From contig NZ_BDAW01000011.1 of the NCBI RefSeq assembly GCF_001625085.1, positions 1 through 64,000 on the forward strand: a stretch of DNA of 64,000 nucleotides. Reading direction: 5' to 3'. The translations under genes were made by a program, and so were the position numbers. How positions within the stretch are numbered: the first letter of the stretch is position 1; each line of letters begins with the position of its first letter. This DNA is from Nocardia acidivorans NBRC 108247 (GTDB lineage Bacteria > Actinomycetota > Actinomycetes > Mycobacteriales > Mycobacteriaceae). Below are positions 32,119 through 64,000 of this stretch, piece by piece. The notes beneath the pieces are model-generated. The model did not search any database. It had not been told where the DNA came from and was given only the letters and a program-made list of their open reading frames with translations.

Positions 32119-32137
32119 GGAAAATGATAGCTTTTCC
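32119..32137. promoter_or_regulatory. GGAAAA-N7-TTTTCC palindrome before the secreted protein gene
   Basis: GGAAAATGATAGCTTTTCC is an inverted repeat with 6-base arms in the AT-richer part of the 282-base divergent region between the P450 and the gene at 32186. It may be an operator; the binding protein is unknown. Confidence 0.35.
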
Positions 32138-32185
32138 CTATGGCCGAAAAGGGCCGGAGTACCGACTGCGCATCGAGGGAGAACC

Positions 32186-32686
32186 GTGGCAAGGGCTGTG
32201 AAGGTGGCCGCCGCACGGGTTTGCGGAGGAATATTCGGGATTGTTGCGTGCCTGGCGGGAATCGCGCCCGCGCACGCCGAGTCCCCGCCCGGTCCGGCCG
32301 TCGTGGACGGCACCATGTATTTCGCCCTCGGCGGCTGGAACTGTTCGATCGATCCGAACGGCACGGTCGGCTGCGATCTCACCGTCCCGGCCGCGCTGAT
32401 GAATGTGCTCTACGCCGGACTTCAGGTGCCGGTGCCCAATGTGCCCGCGATCATCATCGATTCGGCCGCCCTGCCCGCCCGCCCCGATTGGATTTCCAAC
32501 GGCAGTCACACATTGCCCGGCGGAAATCCGGCGCTGCCGCGACTGACCGCCGCGACCAACCACGATCCGCAATTCTCCGTCACCCATGCCGGAGCCACCT
32601 GTCAAATCACCTTCAATGGTGCGGCCACCTGCTCCTCGCTGGGCCACGGATTCAGCCAATGGGGACCGGAGCCGTTCGGCTACTGA
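32186..32686 (+). CDS. Secreted protein of unknown function
   Basis: A 166-residue protein with a Sec signal peptide (about 1-31, GIFGIVACLAGIAPAHAESP). The mature part has four cysteines (GGWNCSID, VGCDLTVP, GATCQITF, AATCSSLG), probably two disulfides, and reads as a beta-rich domain. AGGGAG lies before the GTG start. Similar short exported proteins are common in Nocardia and mycobacteria, with no known function. It converges on the cutinase-like gene with a gap of only 17 bases. Confidence 0.72.
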   Translation: MARAVKVAAARVCGGIFGIVACLAGIAPAHAESPPGPAVVDGTMYFALGGWNCSIDPNGTVGCDLTVPAALMNVLYAGLQVPVPNVPAIIIDSAALPARPDWISNGSHTLPGGNPALPRLTAATNHDPQFSVTHAGATCQITFNGAATCSSLGHGFSQWGPEPFGY

Positions 32687-32703
32687 TCCCCATGGCCCAT
32701 CGG

Positions 32704-33318
32704 TTACCGGTACCAGACGCCGGAATCCCAATCACCGTAATCCCAGACATTGAAGTCGTACCGACTGTGCGCGCCTCCGAAGAGGTACCCCCACCAACCA
32801 GCGGAGGTGTCGCAGATCTGGTCATCGTGGTTGCAGACGGTCACTACCGGGAAACCGCCGAACCAATCATCGACGCCCGCAAGGGGATAGCCGACGATGC
32901 CACTGCCCGGAGTCGACGCCAGGCCCGCCCCGCCGGGTCCCGCGTCCCGCTTGGGATCGGCCAGCAGAATGGCATTGGCATTGTCGACGCCCTGATGAGC
33001 GGTGACCCAGGCGTGGACCAGGCCCGCGCCCTCACTGTGCCCGATGATCCGGATATGGTCGCCCGGGCATTGGTTGCGATGCTGCCAGAACAGCCGATCG
33101 ATTTCATTCAACCCCGACATCGGGTCGGCGGAGTTGTAGCCCACGGGCTGATTGACGAACGGGGCGAAAATCGACGAGGAGTTGTCGCCGAGACCGCCGA
33201 TGCCTATGGCCCAGTCGCCAAGGCAGTCATCGGCTTTCGCCGCGGGACTCGTCACGAAGGAAATGGAAAACAGGATTGCCAACATGAATGCGGCGAAGAG
33301 CGCCGTTGCTCTACGCAT
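32704..33318 (-). CDS. Secreted cutinase-like / PE-PPE-type serine hydrolase
   Basis: A 204-residue exported protein with signal peptide (about 1-29, FAAFMLAILFSISFVTSPAA, ending AKA). The nucleophile elbow is RIIGHSEGAG (Ser about residue 95). The probable acid and base are VCNHDDQIC and AHSRYDF, and two cysteines flank the Asp loop. The layout matches the cutinase-like hydrolase domain found at the C-terminus of mycobacterial PE-PPE proteins, here free-standing. It may hydrolyse esters or mycolate-type lipids outside the cell, which is inference. Confidence 0.78.
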   Translation of the reverse strand: MRRATALFAAFMLAILFSISFVTSPAAKADDCLGDWAIGIGGLGDNSSSIFAPFVNQPVGYNSADPMSGLNEIDRLFWQHRNQCPGDHIRIIGHSEGAGLVHAWVTAHQGVDNANAILLADPKRDAGPGGAGLASTPGSGIVGYPLAGVDDWFGGFPVVTVCNHDDQICDTSAGWWGYLFGGAHSRYDFNVWDYGDWDSGVWYR

Positions 33319-33565
33319 GATAGTACTTCTTAACTGATCGTGCCCCCGGGTCCGGCCCGGCTCGCGGAGTATGTACCCAGAAATTGCTGGCGTTCTTGAT
33401 TTCTGGCGAAACAGTTATGTCGGACCTGTTTTTGTAGGCCGTAATGCAATGTCACGGCCGGGGATTCGCGCGCCCGCCGCGGTTTGCCCGCCGTATCCCT
33501 CCGGCTTCGGTGAGTACCGCGACCCGACACCGGCTCCGGGTCAACGGAATCCGCAGGGGTCCGGG

Positions 33566-33587
33566 CTTGACCTGGACCCAGGTCGAG
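33566..33587. promoter_or_regulatory. Palindrome overlapping the methyltransferase promoter
   Basis: CTTGACCTGG-AC-CCAGGTCGAG has 10-base arms with one mismatch and ends 17 bases before the ATG at 33604. It starts with TTGACC, a good -35-like sequence, so it is well placed to be an operator of the methyltransferase gene. Confidence 0.5.
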
Positions 33588-33603
33588 GTTGCACGGTAGA
33601 GGT

Positions 33604-34263
33604 ATGACCCGAACCGAAATCTGGAATGCCGCCTACGACAATGACACCGCGCCCTGGGTGATCGGCGAACCCCAGCCCGCGATCGTCGCGCTGGAGCGAA
33701 CCGGCGCGATCACCGGTCGGGTTCTCGAACCCGGTTGCGGCGCAGGCGAACACACCATCCTGCTGACCCGCCTCGGATACGACATCCTCGGTACCGACCT
33801 GTCCCCCAGCGCCATCGATCGCGCCCGCGCCAACGCCGTAGCGCACGGCGTCCCCCACGTCGCGTTCGAAGTGGCCGACGCCCTCACCTTCGCCACCCGC
33901 CCCGACTTCGCCGGACCCCCACCCGCCTTCGACACCATCGTCGACAGCGCCCTGTTCCACGTCTTCGGCACCGAACCCGAACTGCGCGCCGCCTACGTCC
34001 ACAACCTGCACGCCGTCTGCAAACCCGGCGGAGTCCTGCATCTGCTGGCCCTGTCCGATACCGAACCCGGCTTCGGCCCCCGCATCAGCGACACCCTGAT
34101 CCGCGAATCCTTCAGCACCGGTTGGCAATTGGAATCCTTGCATCCCACCCGCTACCGCGGCCGGGTCATCCCCTCGATCACCGAAGCCCCGCCCGGCCTG
34201 GAAGTCTCCCCCGAAGGCATAGTCGACGTAGCGGCGTGGATCGCCCGCATCCGCCGCCTCTGA
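33604..34263 (+). CDS. Class I SAM-dependent methyltransferase
   Basis: A 219-residue methyltransferase. Motif I is VLEPGCGAGEHTILLTRLGY (about residue 40), followed by GTDLSPSAIDRARANA (acidic ribose-binding Asp) and FDTIVDSALFHVF (motif II). The N-terminal WNAAYDNDTAPWVIGEPQPA is typical of the thiopurine/tellurite-resistance type of small methyltransferases. ATG 33604 was taken because it begins MTRTEIWNAAYDND. A palindrome lies directly upstream. The substrate is unknown. Confidence 0.88.
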   Translation: MTRTEIWNAAYDNDTAPWVIGEPQPAIVALERTGAITGRVLEPGCGAGEHTILLTRLGYDILGTDLSPSAIDRARANAVAHGVPHVAFEVADALTFATRPDFAGPPPAFDTIVDSALFHVFGTEPELRAAYVHNLHAVCKPGGVLHLLALSDTEPGFGPRISDTLIRESFSTGWQLESLHPTRYRGRVIPSITEAPPGLEVSPEGIVDVAAWIARIRRL

Positions 34264-34270
34264 GCCACCC

Positions 34271-34331
34271 GCATGTACTGGCGCAGAACACCTCTCGGCA
34301 TATGCCTGCGCCAGTACATGCACATCGGGGC
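34271..34331. terminator. Bidirectional terminator with 16-base perfect stem
   Basis: GCATGTACTGGCGCAG (34271-34286) and CTGCGCCAGTACATGC (34316-34331) pair perfectly around a 29-base loop. It fills the gap between the converging methyltransferase and ArfB-like genes. Confidence 0.85.
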
Positions 34332-34333
34332 GG

Positions 34334-34774
34334 TCAGTCGTCGGGCAGGGCGCGGCGGTTGCGTTTGGTGATACCGCGCCGCTTCTTGGCGGCGATGCGG
34401 CGTTCCTTCGCTCCGCGGGAGGGTGCGGTGGCGCGGCGATCGGGGGCCGGGGCGGCGGCGGCCGCGCGCAGTAGGGCGGCCAGGCGTTCGCGGGCGATCG
34501 CGCGATTCTGCAACTGGGCGCGGTGTTCCGAGGCGGCGATGGTGAGCACACCGTTGACCAGGCGGGTGGCCAGGCGCTCGAGCATGCGGGCACGCAACCG
34601 TTCGGGCACCGAGGGCGAATTTGCGAGATCGAACGAGAGTTCCACCCGGCTGTCGGTGGTGTTGACGTGCTGTCCGCCCGGACCGGAGGACCGGGAGAAC
34701 CGTTCGCGCAATTCGGACGCGGGTATCACCAGCGCCCGAGTCACGGTCAGGTCCTCCGCCATACTCCGCCGCAC
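34334..34774 (-). CDS. arfB: Aminoacyl-tRNA hydrolase, ArfB/YaeJ-type ribosome rescue factor
   Basis: A 146-residue protein with the release-factor GGQ in SSGPGGQHVNTTDSRVEL (about residue 32) and a very basic C-terminal tail (KERRIAAKKRRGITKRNRR) that enters the empty mRNA channel. It frees ribosomes stalled without a stop codon by hydrolysing peptidyl-tRNA. Length fits ArfB and is much shorter than RF1/RF2. Translation may begin at GTG 34774 or at ATG 34762 (MAEDLTVTRALVIP). Confidence 0.93.
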   Translation of the reverse strand: MRRSMAEDLTVTRALVIPASELRERFSRSSGPGGQHVNTTDSRVELSFDLANSPSVPERLRARMLERLATRLVNGVLTIAASEHRAQLQNRAIARERLAALLRAAAAAPAPDRRATAPSRGAKERRIAAKKRRGITKRNRRALPDD

Positions 34775-35310
34775 TCTCCGATCCGATGGTTGGGCCAGGT
34801 CAGTCTAGTCGCGCGCGTTGGGCGGTGAGTTTCTCGATCCGGCGGCATCTCGGTGTAAATCCCACTGAATGCCGATTGTCCGAGCGCATCGCACCGGTCC
34901 GGCCAATGCGCTGCGCGATGCCACCGGCATCCGCCGCACAGACCTGCCGGTGACCCGGCACTTCATCTGGATAGCGTTGTGCGACCAGTGGATTCGACAA
35001 GCGTCCGGGCCTTCGCCCACCCCGCCCACAGCAGCCGATCGGAGCCTGCCGCACTCGTGGCCCCGCTCTCGGACGCGGTTCGGGAGTAGGCTCCGCGCGG
35101 CCCGGCGCATACCGTTTTCCGGCCATCGCGGACAAATGCGATTTCATCTGCAATTTCGCCGTTCACCAGCGCATATCCCGATGTTGTGCTCTCGTTTCCA
35201 GTGTGCCAAGATCGTCGGCGTCGGCTCGGGGGGAAGTTCGTCGGAGGCAGTCGGCAATCCGCGTCGCGCACCCGTTTTGACTCGCCGCCAACATATTTCA
35301 AGGAGCCGCC
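34775..35310. other. Intergenic region without recognisable gene
   Basis: The 536 bases contain several open frames on both strands, but none with a ribosome-binding site, family resemblance or normal residue composition. The last about 100 bases are less GC-rich and probably hold the promoter of the SRPBCC gene at 35311. Confidence 0.5.
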
Positions 35311-35754
35311 ATGGGAGCGCTACTTCTCAGCAGGGATGTGCCCGGAACGCCCGAATCCCTGTTCAACACCATTGTCGCGCCGACGACCTGGGAGCACTGG
35401 TTCGGCATTCATCACGACTTCGTCGGCACCCCGCCCAAGCGACTCACCGAAGGCTCCACCGTCGTGGCCGAGGTACTGCTGCACGGCATGCTGGAGGAGG
35501 TCGAGTGGACGGTGACCCGCCTCGACCATCCGTGCCGAATCGCCTTGCGCGGCAAGGGCAGAACCGGCATCCACTACGACCTGACCTACTGGTTGCAGAC
35601 CACCGAGACAGGTACCAATATCACCGCGGGCGTCACCTTCGCGGGCCCGCTCGTCACCAATCAGGCGACCAAGGCGCTGGAACAGCACGGCTACGAGCAG
35701 CTGGACAACACCCTGGGTCAGCTCGCCGAACTCGCCTGCGCGCTACACGAATAA
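35311..35754 (+). CDS. SRPBCC family protein
   Basis: A 147-residue single-domain START/polyketide-cyclase-like protein: MGALLLSRDVPGTPESLFNT is the first strand and helix, VEWTVTRLDHPCRIALRGKG and GIHYDLTYWLQTTETGTNIT are central strands, and the C-terminal helix is TKALEQHGYEQLDNTLGQLA. The fold binds hydrophobic ligands in a deep cavity. AAGGAG lies 6 bases before the ATG. It converges on the universal stress gene with no gap between the two stop codons. The ligand is unknown. Confidence 0.82.
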   Translation: MGALLLSRDVPGTPESLFNTIVAPTTWEHWFGIHHDFVGTPPKRLTEGSTVVAEVLLHGMLEEVEWTVTRLDHPCRIALRGKGRTGIHYDLTYWLQTTETGTNITAGVTFAGPLVTNQATKALEQHGYEQLDNTLGQLAELACALHE

Positions 35755-36234
35755 CTAGGGCACCACGGTCACCGGCCACCGCCCGGCACGCACCAGGCGC
35801 ATGGCCACCGAGCCCACGAGCCGGTGACCGGCCTGCTGCGACGCGCCCACCACCACCGCGTCCGCGCCGAGTTCGTCGGCGGCCTTGGCCAATTCGCTGA
35901 AGGCGTCCCCGCGCCGGGTCAGGAACTCCCACCGCACGGTGAAGATATCCCTGACCCGCTCGGTCGCCTCGCGAATCTCCTTCACCAGATCATCTGCGAT
36001 ATCGGAGGTGATGGATCGGGTATCCACGCCCAGCCCGGCCACCGCCGACATCCAGGGCTGCACGTAGACGATCGCCAGCCGCGCCCCCTGCCGCCGCGCC
36101 AGCCCGGCCGCGTAAGCCGCTGCCCGCCACGAGGTATCGGAACCGTCCACGCCGACCACGATGACCAGCGGCCCGTCGGTACCCAATTCGAACCCGGAGT
36201 CGTCCCGTTCCCGGGGCATCATCGCCTCACCCAC
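35755..36234 (-). CDS. Universal stress protein
   Basis: A 159-residue UspA-type protein. The N-terminal strand VIVVGVDGSDTSWRAAAYAA has the conserved Asp, and the C-terminal VVVGASQQAGHRLVGSVAMR is the nucleotide loop. In ATP-binding members this loop reads G-x2-G-x9-G(S/T). Here the second Gly is Gln and the spacing is shorter, so ATP binding is doubtful. An N-terminal extension of about 20 residues (MGEAMMPRERDDSGFELGTD) may be partly untranslated if a later start is used. It is a single gene, divergent from the L,D-transpeptidase. Confidence 0.88.
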   Translation of the reverse strand: MGEAMMPRERDDSGFELGTDGPLVIVVGVDGSDTSWRAAAYAAGLARRQGARLAIVYVQPWMSAVAGLGVDTRSITSDIADDLVKEIREATERVRDIFTVRWEFLTRRGDAFSELAKAADELGADAVVVGASQQAGHRLVGSVAMRLVRAGRWPVTVVP

Positions 36235-36405
36235 GAATCCACCCTAACGCGCTGAACCGAGCGAACGAGTCAACGGCCGGGCCGGTACGGGGGAGCGCCG
36301 ACATCGGGACGGTGTCGGTTGCGCGACGGATCGGTGGAGGTTCCGCCCGTCGGCGCGGCGGTGCTTGTGTTCGCGGCACATGCTGTCAGGCGAAGTGGGC
36401 CGGAC

Positions 36406-36415
36406 CCACCGGGTG
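36406..36415 (+). promoter_or_regulatory. CCACCgGGTG leader element, copy 2
   Basis: CCACC-G-GGTG then AATGG, 24 bases before the GTG start of the L,D-transpeptidase. It matches the element at 11264-11273 in sequence and spacing. Both are followed by a GGGAG or GGAGG ribosome-binding site. Confidence 0.35.
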
Positions 36416-36429
36416 AATGGAGGAACGCC

Positions 36430-37608
36430 GTGGCCATCCGACGTCGTGTGCTGCTCATCGGGTTGGCCGGGGGCCTCGGCGCGGCCGGATGCGCGCGCGA
36501 ACCGGCCGCACCGCCCACACCCGCGGTGATCCGATTCGAACCGGCGGCGCACGAGGCCGGGGCGCGCCAGCCGGGCGTGGTGCGGGTCAGCGAGGGAACC
36601 CTGCGGTCGGTCGAATGGATCGATGAGACCGGACGGGCGCTGCCGGGCGCCGCCGCGCCGGATCAGCGGAGTTGGACCAGTAGCGAACCGCTGGGGTACG
36701 GGCACACCTACACCGCGAAAGCCGTGGCGCACGGGGAAACCGGTGCGGTCACCGCGACCACGACCTGTGTGACGCCCACCCCCGACCAGCTGATCGATGT
36801 GTCGCTGCGCTCGGCGACCATGGTCGAGCTGGCCGAAAACGATACCTACGGAGTGGGTTTCGTCGTGGTGGCGCATTTCGACGCGCCGGTCGACCGGGCG
36901 GCGGCCCAGGGATGCCTGAAAGTCCTCACCGAACCCGCGGTCCCCGGCGGCTGGTATTGGCTCGACGATCGCAATGCGCATTGGCGGCCCGAGCGGTATT
37001 ACGCGCCCGGATCCCGGGTCACGGTCTCGGCCGAACTGTTCGGGGCCGCGCTCGGTACGGGGAGTTACGGCGCACGCGATCAACGGGTTTCGGTGCTCAT
37101 CGGACCGGCGCACGTGGCCATCGCCGATGACGACACCAAGATGATCGACGTCTTCGAGAACGGGAATCTGATTCGCAGCATGCCGACCTCCATGGGTATG
37201 GGCGGCACCTCGGTGGTCGGGGGCCGGGTGCTGTCGTTCTGGACGCGCCCGGGCACCTACACCGTGCTGGACCGGCAGGATCCGGTGATCATGGACTCCT
37301 CCAGCTACGGTCTGCCGGTCAATTCCGGGCTGGGTTATCGCTCGACCATCCATCACGCCGTGCGCATCAGTCACGACGGCATCTTCGTGCACGCGCTCGC
37401 GCAAAGCGTGTGGGCCCAGGGCAATACGAACGTCTCGCACGGCTGCCTGAACATCTCGCCCGAGGACGCGGCCTGGTTCTTCGACTATGTCATTCCCGGT
37501 GATGTGGTCGAGGTCCGCAATACCGGCGGCGATCCCCTGGACATCTGGCAGAACGGCGACTGGGGCATACCGTGGCCGGAGTGGTTGCGCGGCAGCGCCC
37601 GGGGCTAG
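36430..37608 (+). CDS. Lipoprotein L,D-transpeptidase
   Basis: A 392-residue peptidoglycan cross-linking enzyme. The N-terminus is a lipoprotein signal with lipobox GAAGC (Cys21), so it is anchored on the outer face of the membrane. Two immunoglobulin-like domains (about 30-245) precede the YkuD domain (about 255-375), whose catalytic motif is VSHGCLNIS (Cys about 340), with HHAVRISHDGIFVHALA upstream. A Trp-rich C-terminal tail (WQNGDWGIPWPEW) is typical of LdtMt2-type enzymes, which make 3-3 links and resist most penicillins. GTG 36430 has GGAGG 6 bases upstream; the frame is open further 5' but without a signal. Confidence 0.93.
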   Translation: MAIRRRVLLIGLAGGLGAAGCAREPAAPPTPAVIRFEPAAHEAGARQPGVVRVSEGTLRSVEWIDETGRALPGAAAPDQRSWTSSEPLGYGHTYTAKAVAHGETGAVTATTTCVTPTPDQLIDVSLRSATMVELAENDTYGVGFVVVAHFDAPVDRAAAQGCLKVLTEPAVPGGWYWLDDRNAHWRPERYYAPGSRVTVSAELFGAALGTGSYGARDQRVSVLIGPAHVAIADDDTKMIDVFENGNLIRSMPTSMGMGGTSVVGGRVLSFWTRPGTYTVLDRQDPVIMDSSSYGLPVNSGLGYRSTIHHAVRISHDGIFVHALAQSVWAQGNTNVSHGCLNISPEDAAWFFDYVIPGDVVEVRNTGGDPLDIWQNGDWGIPWPEWLRGSARG

Positions 37609-38572
37609 TCGCCCGAATCCTCGTCCAGGTCGACGACTTCCACCTTGTCGCGGTCCGCCCATTCGAGGAGCGGTTCAGGTCGAAGACGGTCTCGTCGATA
37701 CCCGCGTGCAGATCGCCGAGTGCGGCGTAGCGGTCGGGCACGGTGGTCATGGTGAAATCGCGCGGATGCAGATCCGGGATCTCCGCCCAGCGGACCGGGG
37801 TCGAGACCGTCGCCTCGGGCACGCCGCGCACCGAATAGGCCGCGGCGATGGTGTGATCGCGGGCGTTCTGGTTGTAATCCACGAACAGCATCGCGGGGTC
37901 GCGATCCTTACGCCACCAGGCGGTCGTGACATCCTGCGGCGCGCGGCGCTCGACTTCGCGGGCGAAGGCCAGGGCCGCGCGGCGCACGTCCTGAAATCCG
38001 TGGGTCGGGTCGATGCGCACATAGACGTGCATCCCCTTGCCCCCGGAGGTCTTCGGCCATCCCACCGCCCCCAGTTCGTCCAGCACCTCGTGCACGACCC
38101 CGGCCACCCGCTGCACCCGCGACCACGGGCACTCCGGCATGGGATCCAAATCGATCCGCCACTCATCGGGCATCTCGGTATCGAACCGGCGGGAGTTCCA
38201 CGGATGGAACTCCACCGTCGACATTTGGACTGCCCAGATCACATCCGCCAACTTCTCGACGCAGAGTTCGTCGGCGGTGCGCCCGTATCGCGGAAAGTAC
38301 AGCCGCACGGTGGGAATCCACTCCGGGGCCCCACCCGGAATGCGCTTCTGATGCACCTTTCCGCCGGGCAGTCCCTTGGGAAACCGATGCAACATGCAGG
38401 GCCGATCCCGCAGCGCGTTGACGATCCCGTCCCCCACGCTCAGGTAGTACCGCACCAGGTCGAACTTGGTCGCCCCGGTCTCGGGAAAGTACACCCGATC
38501 CGGATTCGACACCCGCACGGCGCGGTCGCCGACCGTCACTTCGACCGCCGGAGACCCCGACTTACCGACCAT
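37490..38572 (-). CDS. LigD polymerase-domain protein (PrimPol) with a 3' frameshift
   Basis: A stand-alone LigD-type archaeo-eukaryotic primase/polymerase. WRIDLDPMPECPWSRV holds the catalytic DxD, KTSGGKGMHVYVRI is the SGGxGxH triphosphate-binding motif, and AMLFVDYNQNARD supplies the third Asp. At about 37675 one base seems to be missing. The present frame runs on for about 60 unrelated residues to 37490, over the end of the L,D-transpeptidase gene. In the other frame the natural acidic tail EPLLEWADRDKVEVVDLDED ends at 37605. All catalytic motifs lie before the shift. Start ATG 38572 is a choice (MVGKSGSPAVEVTVGDRAVR); the site is weak. Confidence 0.8.
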   Translation of the reverse strand: MVGKSGSPAVEVTVGDRAVRVSNPDRVYFPETGATKFDLVRYYLSVGDGIVNALRDRPCMLHRFPKGLPGGKVHQKRIPGGAPEWIPTVRLYFPRYGRTADELCVEKLADVIWAVQMSTVEFHPWNSRRFDTEMPDEWRIDLDPMPECPWSRVQRVAGVVHEVLDELGAVGWPKTSGGKGMHVYVRIDPTHGFQDVRRAALAFAREVERRAPQDVTTAWWRKDRDPAMLFVDYNQNARDHTIAAAYSVRGVPEATVSTPVRWAEIPDLHPRDFTMTTVPDRYAALGDLHAGIDETVFDLNRSSNGRTATRWKSSTWTRIRATSPGRCRATTPATVCPSRRSARCPGDRRRYCGPRPHHRE

Positions 38573-38914
38573 CTGTCCGACGATATCCGAAACAAGCCCG
38601 AGTCCGACGTATTCGACAGGCGACAGCCCGCCGGTGCCCCGCCCCGGTGCAGTGCTCGGAGTCCCGTCACCGGTGATCTTGTCGATAGGATGGAGAGGTG
38701 TCGCGTGTCGGCGGCGGGTGGACGGCGGTTGGCATGGAGGCGCCGGTATTTCAGGAGGCAATCATGGGTTCACAGTTCCCGCCCTGTTGATTCGGTTCGC
38801 GCGCACCGTTCACTGTGCGCGTATCTGGTACTCCCCCATCGGTTTTCGGGTTGCCGCGGGCCTGCGCCTGGTCGCCGGGCGAGCGCTGCCCACCTCCGGG
38901 AGAAGAGAATCCGC
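38573..38914. other. Divergent intergenic region
   Basis: The 342 bases separate the PrimPol gene (minus) from the hemerythrin gene (plus). The minus frame stays open here, but its composition is random-looking (many Pro and Arg). Both promoters are expected here; no clear operator was found. Confidence 0.45.
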
Positions 38915-39241
38915 ATGTCCGCCGACAGCACTCGCGCGCGAGCCCTCGGGCGTGAACTCATCGATACCCACAACTGGTTGCGCGGCGAGTTGAAGCGCGT
39001 CGCTCGCGAACTCGACGAATATCGGGCCGACACCGATGTTCGTCCGCTGCGTGAGCTGCGCGGTCACTGCCTGGCTTTCTGCCGGGCGCTCTCCAACCAT
39101 CACACCAATGAGGACGTAGGGGCGTTTCCTGTACTGGCGCAGCGGTTTCCGGAGTTGGCGCCGGTGCTCACCGCACTGGGGGAAGACCACCGTCTGGTGG
39201 CTGGCATGGGAGGAACGCCGGATCACCGCCGCGCTCGATGA
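38915..39241 (+). CDS. Hemerythrin HHE domain protein, probably C-terminally frameshifted
   Basis: A 108-residue protein with the HHE metal-binding pattern: His in LIDTHNWLRGEL, His and Glu in LRGHCLAFCRAL and NHHTNEDVGAFP, and His in GEDHRLVAG. The frame ends soon after (GMGGTPDHRRAR). In the next frame the helix continues as WEERRITAALDELSGDHRG up to a stop at 39293, which looks like the real C-terminus of the four-helix bundle. This points to a one-base change near 39200. Such proteins bind a di-iron centre and oxygen or NO. ATG 38915 follows GGGAGAAGAG. Confidence 0.65.
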   Translation: MSADSTRARALGRELIDTHNWLRGELKRVARELDEYRADTDVRPLRELRGHCLAFCRALSNHHTNEDVGAFPVLAQRFPELAPVLTALGEDHRLVAGMGGTPDHRRAR

Positions 39242-39318
39242 GCTGTCCGGCGATCACCGCGGCGGGGAGCTGTTCGGGACAGCTCCCCGCTGACTGCCTG
39301 TCGCGAGAGCGGAATCGG

Positions 39319-64000
<24,682 letters not shown>

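Noticed and set aside
32119..32137. Fur or Zur box
   Set aside because: The palindrome shares GAAAATGAT with such boxes, but the arms and spacing differ from both consensus sequences.
34775..35310. Possible genes in the 536-base gap (for example minus-strand frames ending at 34800 and 34963)
   Set aside because: No ribosome-binding site, Pro/Arg/Gly-rich composition and mutual overlap in all frames.

Overview
The window is high-GC actinobacterial DNA from a mycolic-acid producer of the order Mycobacteriales, most likely Nocardia or a close relative such as Rhodococcus. The main reason is a block at 3.4-10.1 kb (thrS, HIT phosphorylase, pgsA, patA, pimA, membrane NUDIX protein, all on the minus strand) that has the mycobacterial gene order for phosphatidylinositol and PI-mannoside synthesis. 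Further support comes from a secreted L,D-transpeptidase, cutinase-like and secretory lipases, SulP-carbonic anhydrase fusions, an F420-type LLM oxidoreductase and a very large NRPS. The genus is an inference; no rRNA, tRNA, CRISPR array or insertion sequence was seen.

Layout. (1) 0-2.1 kb: an ECF sigma factor followed by an anti-sigma/Asp23 fusion and three more Asp23-like proteins, running off the left edge. (2) 2.2-3.4 kb: an EthD-domain protein, then a short plus-strand unit with a near-ideal CRP box, a -10 box, a 28-residue membrane peptide and a strong hairpin. (3) 3.4-10.1 kb: the PI/PIM operon; a possible 36-codon leader ORF overlaps the pgsA start. (4) 10.2-13.4 kb: an FhuF-type iron-sulfur protein, small secreted or unknown proteins, and two decayed genes (ECF sigma factor, O-methyltransferase). 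(5) 13-20.3 kb: a PolA-like polymerase, flotillin plus a soluble NfeD, a divergent erythromycin-esterase/MerR pair with a dyad operator, and a PobA-like flavin hydroxylase. (6) 20.4-25.3 kb: two tandem SulP-STAS-carbonic anhydrase genes, each with 11-bp-phased repeats about 120 bp upstream of its start. (7) 25.3-39.3 kb: mostly exported hydrolases and single genes: LLM oxidoreductase, trypsin-like protease, lipase, TetR remnant, alpha/beta hydrolase, M23 peptidase, a P450 without the ExxR motif, cutinase-like protein, methyltransferase, ArfB, SRPBCC, USP, L,D-transpeptidase, a PrimPol with a 3' frameshift and a probably frameshifted hemerythrin.

(8) 39.3-64.0 kb: the C-terminal part (more than 8,200 residues) of one NRPS gene that continues past the right edge. 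Read in protein order it is (A)-T / C-A-T-E / C-A-T / C-A-T-E / C-A-T-E / C-A-T / C-A-T-TE. It therefore adds at least six residues to an upstream chain, with predicted configurations D-L-D-D-L-L, and releases the product by a terminal thioesterase. The specificity residues read by eye match no standard code I can recall, so the product cannot be named from this window and is the best candidate for an undescribed compound.

Limits: all domain, motif and identity statements come from reading by eye. Start sites were chosen from ribosome-binding sites, overlaps and family lengths. Module boundaries within the NRPS are accurate to a few tens of bases.
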